A stretch of 64,000 nt of DNA from Vibrio parahaemolyticus (GCF_900460535.1 NZ_UHIL01000002.1:62001-126000), one strand, 5' to 3'. Positions 18,739-27,336 are shown, counted from the first letter of the stretch. Notes: generated from the letters alone by a model not told the origin. Numbers and translations are program-made.

Positions 18739-19536
18739 TTAGTCTTGCGCCAATTGCAATCCATCAATATTGAGTAAAGCGAAGCTCTCCTGTGCTTTGG
18801 GATCCTCATTGAGTTGTGAGATCGCCGCTCGCAATGCCAAAGCCATCTCTTCATCTACCTCATTCGAGACTGCAATGGCATGAGGGGTATAACCTGCGGT
18901 TGTATAAATCACGCTCAGTTGTTCTTTGGTTTCACTCGGCAAGCTCTCAAAGGTACGCTTCACGCCACCACCAGCGACATACAAGCCTTTCAGAACACCT
19001 AAATAGACCGAATCGTGCGAGCCCACATATTTGGGCGTAAATTTGATGCCTTTCTGTTCTAGTTCAGATTGCGTGATGATGGAAGCCGCAAACGCGCGCG
19101 GAGCCGGAAAAGCAATCGTCTCCTCTTGCAGATCATCAAGAGTAACTGACTGCCCTTTTCTCGCCACAATAATGCCTGTAATACGCTTGTTCTTCGCTCT
19201 TGCTAACGCCGTATAACCCGGAGTTTGGTTCACCAACGTAAAGTGATAAGGATTCATGTACGCGATGTCATATTCTCCAGCCATTAAACGGGCTTCAAAA
19301 GTAGGAATATCACGCGCAGTAGCAAATTTGATTTCAACTCCAGCAAGCTCGCCCCAACGTTGCAGTAAGGGTTGCCATTGTTGAACTAATTTGGTGGCCG
19401 ATTGTTGTGGCACTACACCAAAAACAAGAGAGGGCTGAGCGAAGATGGAAGGCGACAATATGCATAACGTCATAAGCAACGTAAAAATTCGCCTTTTAAA
19501 CGGCCAAGTCAGCTTCTGCAATTGAGAATTCAACAA
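18739..19536 (-). CDS. PhnD-like periplasmic substrate-binding protein, likely ligand sensor for the kinase
   Basis: A PhnD/phosphonate-type solute-binding protein with segments VFGVVPQQSATKLVQQWQPLLQ, AYMNPYHFTLV and SHDSVYLGVLKG (each typical of the family). A near-perfect AAGGAGGT at 19548-19541 points to TTG 19536 (or 19533) as the start, giving 265 residues with a signal peptide ending at IFA just before QPSLVFG. A frame reaching 19641 exists but would hide the signal peptide. No permease or ATPase gene is nearby. The kinase gene begins directly downstream, which suggests a binding-protein/kinase pair as in TorT-TorS or LuxP-LuxQ. The ligand is unknown. Confidence 0.8.
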   Translation of the reverse strand: MLNSQLQKLTWPFKRRIFTLLMTLCILSPSIFAQPSLVFGVVPQQSATKLVQQWQPLLQRWGELAGVEIKFATARDIPTFEARLMAGEYDIAYMNPYHFTLVNQTPGYTALARAKNKRITGIIVARKGQSVTLDDLQEETIAFPAPRAFAASIITQSELEQKGIKFTPKYVGSHDSVYLGVLKGLYVAGGGVKRTFESLPSETKEQLSVIYTTAGYTPHAIAVSNEVDEEMALALRAAISQLNEDPKAQESFALLNIDGLQLAQD

Positions 19537-19668
19537 AACCACCTCCTTGTGTTTGTCTTCCGTTAAAGATAGATAGCTATTTGAAAGATTGCGAATTAAC
19601 GCGTTAAATTGCCTCATGTCTCGGATAGGATTTATACTCAAACGAACACCTAAAAATAGGAGCAGTAC

Positions 19669-19995
19669 ATGCTTATTACATTTCGTTGTCGTAGCTACGC
19701 AAATGTCACGATGTTTGGCGACATTGCATTAGAGATGATCAAAATGATGGGTCACAGCGGCACAGTGCCGGGGTCAATTTCCGCTCAAGATGTTCCTGAC
19801 GCGCTATCAAAGTTAACTTCTGCTCTATCTGCGAAAAATGCGGCTGAGGAAAACCTCCCTACTGATGTAGATGTAGACGAAAAGGAAGAACAAGTAGAGC
19901 CTACGGTAAGCTTAGGGCGCAGAGCGTTTCCACTGATTGAGTTGCTAAAATCAGCAATCAAAGAAGAATGCGAAGTCATGTGGGACAACCAATAA
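19669..19995 (+). CDS. DUF1840-family protein
   Basis: A 108-residue acidic soluble protein. The N terminus MLITFRCRSYANVTMFGD and the middle MMGHSGTVPGSI fit the DUF1840 family, found in many proteobacteria without known function. A low-complexity acidic linker rich in Glu, Val and Asp (residues 63-80) precedes a short C-terminal helix containing LLKSAIKEE. AGGAGC lies ahead of ATG 19669. It is divergent from the PhnD-like gene and convergent with the MscS gene. An inverted repeat (TAGCGAGG 20014-20021 / CCTCGCTA 20041-20048) may act as a weak terminator. Confidence 0.75.
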   Translation: MLITFRCRSYANVTMFGDIALEMIKMMGHSGTVPGSISAQDVPDALSKLTSALSAKNAAEENLPTDVDVDEKEEQVEPTVSLGRRAFPLIELLKSAIKEECEVMWDNQ

Positions 19996-20093
19996 CGTCT
20001 TCAAACTGGTTTCTAGCGAGGTGAATCCATATTGTGACCGCCTCGCTATCACTACTCGAAGCCAAAATAAGGGCACCTACACCGCTTATCGCC

Positions 20094-20960
20094 CTATCCG
20101 TTTCTCTCCCTAGACAACTTGATTTCCCCATCAATGTGCACATCTCGTTGTGGAAACGCGATTTCAATACCGTGCTTTTCGAAAGCTTCATAGATTTCAA
20201 AACGTATGGCACTTGCGACCGTTCGAATCCCGCCTTCAACTGTTGAGTTAATCCAAAAATAAGATTCGAAGATCAAAGCATTATCGCCAAAGTCTTGAAA
20301 AAACACATCTGGAGCTGGTGAACTCAGAACTTGCGCTTGCTGCGAAGTCACTTCCGCCATTAAGGCAGCAACCTGTTTGACATCGCTCCCATACGCGACA
20401 CCGACGATGACCGAGCCACGAACTAATCTGTCGCATAACGTCCAGTTGATCACCACGTTCTCAATCAACTGACTGTTGGGAATGAGCATGTGAACGCCAT
20501 CGGTTCGTCTGATTCGAGTTGAACGTGTATTTATTTGCTCGACAATGCCTTTGGCGCCCTCGACCTCTAAAAAGTCCCCAATTCGGATTGGCTTTTCACC
20601 AATCAAAATCCAGCCACTTATGAAGTTGTTAATGATGTTTTGTGCACCAAAACCGAAGCCGATAGCGATGGCACCAGACAGAAAGGCGAACGCGGTAATT
20701 GGCACATTGATCATCGAAAGTGTGGTCATAAAAATAATGGCGAGAGCGATGACAAATAATATCCGTTTAACCAAATGAATGACGTTTGGATCTTTCCCCG
20801 ATGAGGACATTCTTGACGTAACGGTTTTGATTAAAATTTTGGACAACCATAAAGCGACAATCACCCATGTCGGCACCATCAATATCGCCCACAACGTGAT
20901 AGGTTGTTCGTTAAAGGTAAACAGCGTTGTTTCTAAAAATGAAATGACCCGTTCGAACAT
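20094..20960 (-). CDS. MscS-family small-conductance mechanosensitive channel
   Basis: A 288-residue protein with three predicted membrane helices in the first 130 residues: one around PITLWAILMVPTW, one around ILFVIALAIIFM, and the pore-lining TM3 with Gly/Ala-rich packing in GAIAIGFGFGAQ followed by NNFISGW. The soluble MscS beta and alpha/beta domains follow (GDFLEVEGAKGIVEQI; RRTDGVHMLIPNSQL). Length matches E. coli MscS. The channel opens under membrane tension to release solutes during osmotic downshift. It appears monocistronic. Confidence 0.9.
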   Translation of the reverse strand: MFERVISFLETTLFTFNEQPITLWAILMVPTWVIVALWLSKILIKTVTSRMSSSGKDPNVIHLVKRILFVIALAIIFMTTLSMINVPITAFAFLSGAIAIGFGFGAQNIINNFISGWILIGEKPIRIGDFLEVEGAKGIVEQINTRSTRIRRTDGVHMLIPNSQLIENVVINWTLCDRLVRGSVIVGVAYGSDVKQVAALMAEVTSQQAQVLSSPAPDVFFQDFGDNALIFESYFWINSTVEGGIRTVASAIRFEIYEAFEKHGIEIAFPQRDVHIDGEIKLSRERNG

Positions 20961-21298
20961 AAAGTGCTCACTCTTGATTCATCGTTGCCAGCAAGCCAGA
21001 GCGCATAAGTCTTATATTTTTAGCCCAATCGATAGCGCAAACGGCTCAATTAAGTTCTTCTTATTAACTATATTGTAATCTACGCAAAACGCTTCGAGTG
21101 GTTTCCCGCTTTAGCTTCAACACGATTAAGCTATTTAGGGAGCACGTCTTTGTGTACTAAACGAGCCAATCAACCGACTGAATACGCAAGGCAAATCAGT
21201 GATAACTTTCTGATTTTTAAGCATCAAATTTTCACTTCGAGTCACTCTCACTTATTATTGTGCACCTTGTTGCAAATAACATTGATGGAATGATTGTT
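20961..21298. other. Intergenic region between divergent MscS and acetyltransferase genes
   Basis: This stretch of about 340 bp must hold the promoters of both divergent genes. It is AT-rich, with no obvious operator palindrome, small gene or RNA. A 99-codon plus-strand frame entering from inside the MscS gene (20779-21078) is an antisense shadow. Confidence 0.4.
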
Positions 21299-21847
21299 AT
21301 GTCAGAACTGACTCGGATGCGCTCTGGAGAAACCTATAATTGTCTGGATGAAGAGCTAAAGCTCATGCGCGCCAAAACCGCGCAGCTTGTCTTCCAATTT
21401 AACCACGAGCCAAACCCAGATATCCGTAGACAACTATTGGCGGAAATGAGCGTCCAATTAGAAAACAGCGCCTGTATAGAGCCACCGCTTCAACTTACCT
21501 ACGGTTGCCACTTGTCCATCGGGGAAAACACCTACATCAACTGGGATGCCATTATTCTGGACAATGGACAAGTTGAGATTGGCGCGAACGTCATGATTGG
21601 GCCTAGAGTGCAAATTTACACAGCCGCTCATTCACTCGATACACAAAGACGCTTAGCCGGAGATGAGATCGCCAAACCGGTAAAAATTGGCAATAACGTT
21701 TGGATTGGTGGGGGCGCAATCATACTGCCAGGCGTGACCATTGGCGATGAGGCCGTCGTCGGCGCTGGCTCTGTCATAACCAAAGACGTTGCGCCGGGCG
21801 ATCGAGTTGCTGGAAATCCGGCGCGCTCCATTAAACCAAAAAACTGA
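21299..21847 (+). CDS. Sugar O-acetyltransferase (NodL/LacA/Maa type)
   Basis: ATG 21299 gives 182 residues beginning MSELTRMRSGETYNC, which matches the N-terminal helix of maltose/galactoside O-acetyltransferases. The hexapeptide-repeat left-handed beta helix follows, with the catalytic His in TAAHSLD, PVKIGNNVWIGGGAIILPG, and the C-terminal GAGSVITKDVAPGDRVAGNPA. The enzyme moves an acetyl group from acetyl-CoA to a sugar hydroxyl. The true acceptor is unknown and such proteins often act in detoxification. It is convergent with the MocR-type regulator, leaving only about 9 bp between stops. Confidence 0.88.
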   Translation: MSELTRMRSGETYNCLDEELKLMRAKTAQLVFQFNHEPNPDIRRQLLAEMSVQLENSACIEPPLQLTYGCHLSIGENTYINWDAIILDNGQVEIGANVMIGPRVQIYTAAHSLDTQRRLAGDEIAKPVKIGNNVWIGGGAIILPGVTIGDEAVVGAGSVITKDVAPGDRVAGNPARSIKPKN

Positions 21848-21856
21848 AAAAAGTCG

Positions 21857-23290
21857 CTATTTTGCCAAATGATCGCGAATAATGTTGGCAAGCAAATTGA
21901 GAGCATGGACGTATTTGTCATTAAGCTTAAAAGAAGCGTTAAGACGAATACAGTGATCGTATTGTTCTGTCAGGCTGAACATCTTTCCCGGTGCGATGCT
22001 GATATTATCTTTTAGCGCTTCTCGATATATCTGCAAGCCGTCGATATGCTTGGGAAGCTCTAACCAAATAAAGTACCCGCCGCTTTGGCTTAACACTTTG
22101 ACTTCTTCAGGTAACAGCTCATTAAGCAGATCCGTCATCTTACTTTTACGTTCAAACAGCTTTTTCCGTAACTGCTTCAAATGCGATTCATAATTGCGGC
22201 TTGTTAAATAGTGCACCAATGTCATTTGCACTGGTGCACTCGTCGCTAATGTACTCATTAACTGTAACTTTTGTACCTCTAGCGCCCGCTTTCCCGCCGC
22301 GACCCAACCAATACGTAGCCCTGCGATTAATGATTTTGAAAACGAGGAGCACAACATGGTATTGCCCGTGTCATCAAACATTCTTAGTGGGTAAACCGAG
22401 TCATTCTCGGCATGCAGTTCGCTGTACACATCATCTTCAATCACTGGCACGTTATATCGCTGTGTCAGCTCAATCAGCTTTTGTTTTTTCTCGTTGGAGA
22501 GCGTAAAACCCAGAGGATTTTGGAAGTTCGACATCAGCCAACATGCTTTCACATCGTGTGTTTGCAGCGCTCGTTCCAATGAATCTAGGTCAATACCCGT
22601 GACTGGGTCTGTTCTTACCGAGAGCGCTTTCAAACCTAACCGCTCTAAGGATTGCAATGCGCCATAGAATGCAGGCGACTCCACAACCACCCAATCTCCC
22701 GGTCTTGTGCAGGCTTGCAAACTGAGCGTTAACGCCTCCAGCGCGCCTGCCGTAATGACAATTTCATCGGGTGAAATTTCAATGCCTTTCGCAGCATAAC
22801 GCTTCGCGATGATGGTGCGTAATTGTTCGTTTCCCGGAGGTAAGTTATCAAAGGTGGTGGAAATCGGCATATTGCGAGCGGCTGCGCTCATCGCCCGATT
22901 CACGTGATAGCGTGGATACAAACTTGGATCTGGATAGGCAAAGCCAAAATTGATCATGGATGGATTTTTACTCGCCTGCAGAACATCAAAGATAAATTCA
23001 TTGATGTCTACCTGCTCTGTCCACGAAACCGCGGCTGGCGCTTGGGGTTCATTTGAACTCTTAATATTGGGAGCGACTCGGTAACCAGAGCGCGGCTGTG
23101 AGGTGACCCAGCCTTGAGATTCCAGAATTTGATAGGCATGCAACACCGTCATCAAGCTCAAACCCAAGTGTTCAGATTGGCGACGCAGAGAAGGCAGCTT
23201 GTCACCCGGATGCCATATCCCCGATTTTATCTGCCTTTTAAGCTGTTCCACTAACTCTTGATACTTCGCCAAACGCAAATCCCCCTCCAT
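21857..23290 (-). CDS. MocR/PdxR-type GntR regulator with aminotransferase-like domain
   Basis: From ATG 23290 the protein has 477 residues. A winged-helix GntR domain (residues about 10-75: LPSLRRQSEHLG, YQILESQGWV) is joined to a fold-type I aminotransferase domain with the PLP lysine in SSFSKSLIAGLR. MocR-type proteins use PLP or an amino-compound adduct as signal. The ATG has no ribosome site upstream; GGAGGGG overlaps it and is well placed for a TTG at 23278, so the start is uncertain. The gene is divergent from the quinol oxidase operon and may regulate it or itself. Confidence 0.88.
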   Translation of the reverse strand: MEGDLRLAKYQELVEQLKRQIKSGIWHPGDKLPSLRRQSEHLGLSLMTVLHAYQILESQGWVTSQPRSGYRVAPNIKSSNEPQAPAAVSWTEQVDINEFIFDVLQASKNPSMINFGFAYPDPSLYPRYHVNRAMSAAARNMPISTTFDNLPPGNEQLRTIIAKRYAAKGIEISPDEIVITAGALEALTLSLQACTRPGDWVVVESPAFYGALQSLERLGLKALSVRTDPVTGIDLDSLERALQTHDVKACWLMSNFQNPLGFTLSNEKKQKLIELTQRYNVPVIEDDVYSELHAENDSVYPLRMFDDTGNTMLCSSFSKSLIAGLRIGWVAAGKRALEVQKLQLMSTLATSAPVQMTLVHYLTSRNYESHLKQLRKKLFERKSKMTDLLNELLPEEVKVLSQSGGYFIWLELPKHIDGLQIYREALKDNISIAPGKMFSLTEQYDHCIRLNASFKLNDKYVHALNLLANIIRDHLAK

Positions 23291-23426
23291 AAAGCTGAAT
23301 TCAAAATAATAACACTTCAATATTTAATCTGTTATAGGTTTATAGTCACTGTCTGTACCTACTTCCCTCATTCCGCTCCTTTTAAAATAGCTCTCTCATA
23401 AAACTTAAAAGATCAAAGGAAGTTTA

Positions 23427-24791
23427 ATGTTTGGCCTCGACGCATTTATGCTTGCACGGATACAGTTCGCCTTTACGGTATCCTTTCATATTATTTTCCC
23501 CGCTATCACCATAGGTTTGGCCACCTATCTCGCCGTGCTGGAAGGCTTATGGCTAAAAACACGTAATCCCGATTACCAAAAGCTCTATCACTTCTGGTCG
23601 AAAATTTTTGCAGTTAACTTTGGGATGGGTGTTGTATCTGGTCTTGTCATGGCCTATCAATTCGGCACCAACTGGAGTGGTTTCTCCGACTTCGCTGGTT
23701 CTATCACTGGCCCATTACTGACTTATGAAGTGTTAACGGCTTTCTTTCTCGAAGCTGGATTTCTTGGCGTGATGCTGTTTGGTTGGCGTCGCGTCGGCGA
23801 AAAGCTGCACTTTTTTGCAACCTCGATGGTGGCGTTAGGCACGATCATTTCGACGTTCTGGATTCTCGCCTCCAACAGTTGGATGCAAACGCCACAAGGC
23901 TATGAAATTGTCGACGGACGTGTGGTGCCAACCGACTGGTTTGCTATCGTTTTCAATCCTTCATTTCCTTATCGTTTGGCGCACATGAGCGTCGCGGCTT
24001 TTGTCAGTTCAGCACTCTTTGTAGGCGCGTCAGCCGCTTGGCACTTATTGAGAGGCAATCAATCGACTACGGTAAAAACGATGTTTTCGATGTCGCTCGG
24101 GATCTTAGTGTTCCTTGCGCCACTCCAAGCCGTGATTGGCGATGTACACGGGCTAAACACCTTGGAATACCAGCCCGCCAAAATTGCCGCCATCGAAGGA
24201 CATTGGGATAACAGCAATGGCAAACCAACCCCATTGATTTTGTTCGGCATGCCAAACATGGAACAAGAACGCACAGACTATGCCTTAGAAATTCCTGTTC
24301 TAGGAAGTTTGATCCTACGCCACAGTTTAACTGAGCCAATCCCGGCGCTGAAAGACTTCCCGAAAGAGGAACGACCGAACTCACCTATCGTCTTTTGGTC
24401 ATTTCGAATCATGGTCGGGCTAGGACTTCTGATGATTTTTCAAAGCTTCTACAGCATGTGGTTACGAAAAAAGAACACGCTTTATACCTCGCGTTGGTTC
24501 CTCAAGTTTTCATTATTTATGGGGCCATCTGGTCTTATCGCAATACTCGCTGGCTGGTTTACGACTGAGGTTGGTCGGCAGCCTTGGGTGGTGTATGGCG
24601 TACAAAAAACGCGTGATGCGGTTTCTGCACACGGAGACCTACAAATGAGCATCAGCCTGCTGTGTTTCCTTGTTGTGTACAGCTTGGTGTTTGGTTTTGG
24701 GTATTACTACATGATCCACCAAATCAAGAAAGGCCCCGATGCAATCGAACACGATGAGCACGACATGACGACCGTTTCAGGCCGCATCTAG
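23427..24791 (+). CDS. cydA: Cytochrome bd-type quinol oxidase subunit I (CioA-like)
   Basis: A 454-residue polytopic subunit I carrying the hemes. The axial His near residue 21 lies in FTVSFHIIFPA. The quinol-binding and heme region GWFTTEVGRQPWVVYG near residue 375 is clear. The Q-loop is short, as in the cyanide-insensitive CioA group, compared with about 520 residues in E. coli CydA. It oxidises ubiquinol with O2 to water in the inner membrane. AAAGGAAG precedes the ATG. It is followed by subunit II after 28 bp and by a DUF2474 gene. Confidence 0.93.
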   Translation: MFGLDAFMLARIQFAFTVSFHIIFPAITIGLATYLAVLEGLWLKTRNPDYQKLYHFWSKIFAVNFGMGVVSGLVMAYQFGTNWSGFSDFAGSITGPLLTYEVLTAFFLEAGFLGVMLFGWRRVGEKLHFFATSMVALGTIISTFWILASNSWMQTPQGYEIVDGRVVPTDWFAIVFNPSFPYRLAHMSVAAFVSSALFVGASAAWHLLRGNQSTTVKTMFSMSLGILVFLAPLQAVIGDVHGLNTLEYQPAKIAAIEGHWDNSNGKPTPLILFGMPNMEQERTDYALEIPVLGSLILRHSLTEPIPALKDFPKEERPNSPIVFWSFRIMVGLGLLMIFQSFYSMWLRKKNTLYTSRWFLKFSLFMGPSGLIAILAGWFTTEVGRQPWVVYGVQKTRDAVSAHGDLQMSISLLCFLVVYSLVFGFGYYYMIHQIKKGPDAIEHDEHDMTTVSGRI

Positions 24792-24819
24792 AATTTGTCA
24801 CAAAGTTAAGGTAGAGAAT

Positions 24820-25827
24820 ATGCATTTTGATTTATCCGTGATTTGGTTCGCGATCATCGTTTTTGCCACTTTGATGTACATCATCATGGATGGCTTCGAT
24901 TTGGGTATTGGAATACTGATGCCCTTCATCAAGGATGAAAAACAAAAAGACGTCATGGTCAACAGTGTCGCGCCAGTTTGGGACGGCAACGAAACTTGGA
25001 TTGTGCTAGGAGGCGCATCTCTATTTGGCGCTTTTCCGATGGCTTACGCGGTGATTATTGAAGCGCTAACCATCCCTTTGACGTTGATGTTGATTGCTTT
25101 GATCTTTCGTGGCGTCGCATTTGAGTTTCGCTTTAAGGCATTGGAAAACCACTTAAAGTTCTGGGACCGCTCTTTTATGATCGGCTCGATTTTAACCACG
25201 TTTTTCCAAGGCATCGTCGTTGGCGCGGTAATTCAGGGCTTTGCGGTGGAAAACCGCGTCTTCGTAGGTAGCCAATTAGACTGGCTCAGCCCTTTTCCCA
25301 TCTTTTGTGGTTTGGGTTTAGTCGCAACGTACGCGCTACTCGGTAGTACATGGCTCATCATGAAGACGGAAGGTGCACTGCAAAACACGATGTATCGCTT
25401 CACTAACAAAACACTACTGGCGATGATCTCCGCATTAATCATTGTGAGCGCTTGGACCCCACTTGCTTACCCTGCCATTGCGGAAAGATGGTTTTCTCTG
25501 CCTAATTTGTTCTACTTACTGCCGGTACCTGTCATTACTGGACTGGTCTGTTTGAAGATTGCCGACTCCGTAAAAAAGCGAAAAGAGCGCAGCCCTTTCG
25601 TGATGGCATTGGTGATCGTGATTCTCGGGTTCGCTGGGCTTGGCATCAGTATCTGGCCAAATATCATTCCTCCTAACATATCGATATGGGAAGCAGCGGC
25701 TCCTGCAAGCAGTCAGCGCTTTATGCTCGTTGGAGCGGTGATCATCATCCCGATCATTCTGGCTTACACCTTTTGGAGTTACTACGTCTTCTCCGGAAAA
25801 GTGAAAGAAGACGAAGCGTACCATTAA
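24820..25827 (+). CDS. cydB: Cytochrome bd-type quinol oxidase subunit II (CioB-like)
   Basis: A 335-residue, multi-helix subunit II. The N-terminal MDGFDLGIGIL and the conserved VWDGNETWIVLGGASLFGAFP are diagnostic. It forms the heterodimer with subunit I. AAGGTAG lies ahead of the ATG. The gene sits between subunit I and the small DUF2474 gene in one operon, and its length matches CioB/CydB proteins. Confidence 0.93.
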   Translation: MHFDLSVIWFAIIVFATLMYIIMDGFDLGIGILMPFIKDEKQKDVMVNSVAPVWDGNETWIVLGGASLFGAFPMAYAVIIEALTIPLTLMLIALIFRGVAFEFRFKALENHLKFWDRSFMIGSILTTFFQGIVVGAVIQGFAVENRVFVGSQLDWLSPFPIFCGLGLVATYALLGSTWLIMKTEGALQNTMYRFTNKTLLAMISALIIVSAWTPLAYPAIAERWFSLPNLFYLLPVPVITGLVCLKIADSVKKRKERSPFVMALVIVILGFAGLGISIWPNIIPPNISIWEAAAPASSQRFMLVGAVIIIPIILAYTFWSYYVFSGKVKEDEAYH

Positions 25828-25847
25828 CGAGTTGGCAAGGAGTGAGT

Positions 25848-25976
25848 ATGAAAATCAAAAATTGGTGTCGCCAATGGGCTTGGATGGTTGGGATCTGGGC
25901 GGCCAGTGTGCTAGCTCTGGGGTTCGTATCAATGCTGTTTCGCGTCATGATGACCGCTGCAGGGTTAAAATCTTAG
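25848..25976 (+). CDS. DUF2474-family small membrane protein of the quinol oxidase operon
   Basis: A 42-residue frame from ATG 25848 to TAG 25976, preceded by AAGGAGTGAGT, 20 bp after subunit II. It encodes a basic N terminus (MKIKNWCRQW) and one membrane helix (about residues 11-32). DUF2474 genes commonly follow CioAB-type oxidases, as CydX follows CydAB, so it is probably a small accessory subunit. Assembly or stability function is inferred from position. Confidence 0.8.
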   Translation: MKIKNWCRQWAWMVGIWAASVLALGFVSMLFRVMMTAAGLKS

Positions 25977-26046
25977 CTCGGCACTTATAGGACAATCAAA
26001 AAATCGACCGCCTCCGGTTCTTGGTCAGAGCTAGAGGCGTTTAAAG

Positions 26047-26802
26047 TTAAGTGCGACTTTTTACGTGTGCAGACAATACGATAGTAGATTCTGAACCACG
26101 AGCCACTTCAAAATAACCACCAGCACGAGATAGCTGACGAGCCGTCAATTTTTCTTTGCCCAGCTTTTCAAACCAATAAGGCGCTAATGAGCACTGAGCC
26201 GAACCTGTGGCAAGATCTTCTGAAATACCGATTTTAGGTGCAAAGTAACGCAGCACATAGCCACTATCAGAACTTTGAGCCGTCACGATGACAGCATGAA
26301 ACTCATCAATTTTAATCAGCTCATCAAAGTTAGGATGATAGCAAACAACATCATCTTCGGATTCGAGAACAACAACCAAATCACGCGTTGTAAAAGCATC
26401 TACGGGGCGATTTGAGAAGCCTGAAATATCCAAGGGGATGGCATGAGGCTTGGCTTGCCAACTTGGCATCACGATCCTGTACATTCCACCCAGTTCAGAA
26501 ACAGTAATATGACCATGCGAACTTTGAAGAATGACCTCATTCCGATGATATTTAGAAATGAGCGCGGCTCCTGCGCCTAAACTCCCATGTCCGCATAAGT
26601 TGATTTCCCCTGCTAGAGTAAACCAACGAATGTGGTAGTCACTGCCAGACTTAACCACAAATGATGTGACAGGTTGAGCGACCTGATGAGTGATTTGAAG
26701 TAACTCAGAATCACTCAGCCAGTGATTTAGTTCGACAACGCCACAAGGGTTACCTTGAGCCAACTCATCACAAAATACATCATATATTTGCGCTTTAATC
26801 AT
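26047..26802 (-). CDS. PhzF-family isomerase-like protein
   Basis: A 251-residue protein with the PhzF/diaminopimelate-epimerase fold. The N-terminal AQGNPCGVVEL, the central LCGHGSLGAGAAL and the C-terminal GISEDLATGSAQCSLAPYW are the three conserved patches. Most bacterial PhzF relatives have no known substrate and are not phenazine enzymes, and there is no phenazine cluster here. The gene lies between the oxidase operon (convergent) and a carboxymuconolactone-decarboxylase-like gene, and is likely monocistronic because a terminator lies upstream at 26840-26871. Confidence 0.88.
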   Translation of the reverse strand: MIKAQIYDVFCDELAQGNPCGVVELNHWLSDSELLQITHQVAQPVTSFVVKSGSDYHIRWFTLAGEINLCGHGSLGAGAALISKYHRNEVILQSSHGHITVSELGGMYRIVMPSWQAKPHAIPLDISGFSNRPVDAFTTRDLVVVLESEDDVVCYHPNFDELIKIDEFHAVIVTAQSSDSGYVLRYFAPKIGISEDLATGSAQCSLAPYWFEKLGKEKLTARQLSRAGGYFEVARGSESTIVLSAHVKSRT

Positions 26803-26839
26803 CCACCATCCTTGCGGTTTAATAACACGTTAAAAAATA

Positions 26840-26871
26840 TAAAAATAAAAGCGTTAGAGACTCCTAACGCT
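26840..26871 (-). terminator. Terminator of the carboxymuconolactone-decarboxylase-like gene
   Basis: On the minus strand AGCGTTAG and CTAACGCT (26871-26850) form an 8-bp stem with a 6-base loop, followed by TTTATTTTTAT. It ends the gene at 26897-27274 before the PhzF gene. Confidence 0.85.
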
Positions 26872-26896
26872 CACTTTCAATGTTGCTTGCAAGCAG

Positions 26897-27274
26897 CTAA
26901 ACCTGCCTTTCCGAGAGTACTTCTTTAAAGGCAAACATGCCATTTAATGCAGCTAGAAATCCTGCGTAAACAGACATTTGTATGATCACTTCTTTGATCT
27001 CTTCTTCCGTGCAACCAACGTTTAGCGCAGCGTGTAAATGCACTTTAAGCTGTGGAGTACAGTTCCCCATCGCCGTCAATGCGGACACCGTAGCGATCTC
27101 TCGCGATTTTAGATCTAGCCCTTCACGGGTGTAGATGTCGCCAAACGGGTACTCAATCGTGAACTTTGCTAAATCAGGGCAAATGTCGTTCAGGCTTTCG
27201 ATAACTTTTTGGCCAGCCTCTCCATCGATTTTTGATAACTGCTCTAACCCTGTTTGAAATCGCGTATTTTCCAT
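26897..27274 (-). CDS. Carboxymuconolactone decarboxylase (CMD/AhpD-fold) family protein
   Basis: ATG 27274 (MENTRFQTG) follows AAAGGAGC and gives 125 residues. An upstream start at 27307 would lie within the -10 element and is unlikely. The CMD domain is seen in YTREGLDLKSREIATVSALTAMG and the conserved ALNVGCTEEEIKEVI. This one has Cys in NVGCTEEE but no CxxC redox pair as in AhpD, and resembles gamma-carboxymuconolactone decarboxylase relatives of unknown role. It lies downstream of a MerR-type regulator with a regulator-type promoter between the two genes. Confidence 0.88.
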   Translation of the reverse strand: MENTRFQTGLEQLSKIDGEAGQKVIESLNDICPDLAKFTIEYPFGDIYTREGLDLKSREIATVSALTAMGNCTPQLKVHLHAALNVGCTEEEIKEVIIQMSVYAGFLAALNGMFAFKEVLSERQV

Positions 27275-27305
27275 TTTGTGTGCTCCTTTGAGTGAATACC
27301 CGCAC

Positions 27306-27336
27306 ACCTTACAAGTTAGAGTGAACTCTAAGTCAA
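27306..27336 (-). promoter_or_regulatory. MerR-type promoter with 19-bp spacer and palindromic operator
   Basis: On the minus strand -35 TTGACT (27336-27331) and -10 TAAGGT (27311-27306) are 19 bp apart, the long spacing typical of promoters activated by MerR proteins. The palindrome TTAGAGTTCACTCTAA (27331-27316) sits in the spacer. The -35 overlaps the stop codon of the MerR gene. This promoter should drive the CMD-like gene, with the start site near 27300 and the start codon at 27274. Confidence 0.8.

Noticed and set aside
26011..26040. Hairpin CGCCTC/GAGGCG between the DUF2474 and PhzF genes as a terminator
   Set aside because: Only six pairs with a long loop and no T tract; too weak to call.
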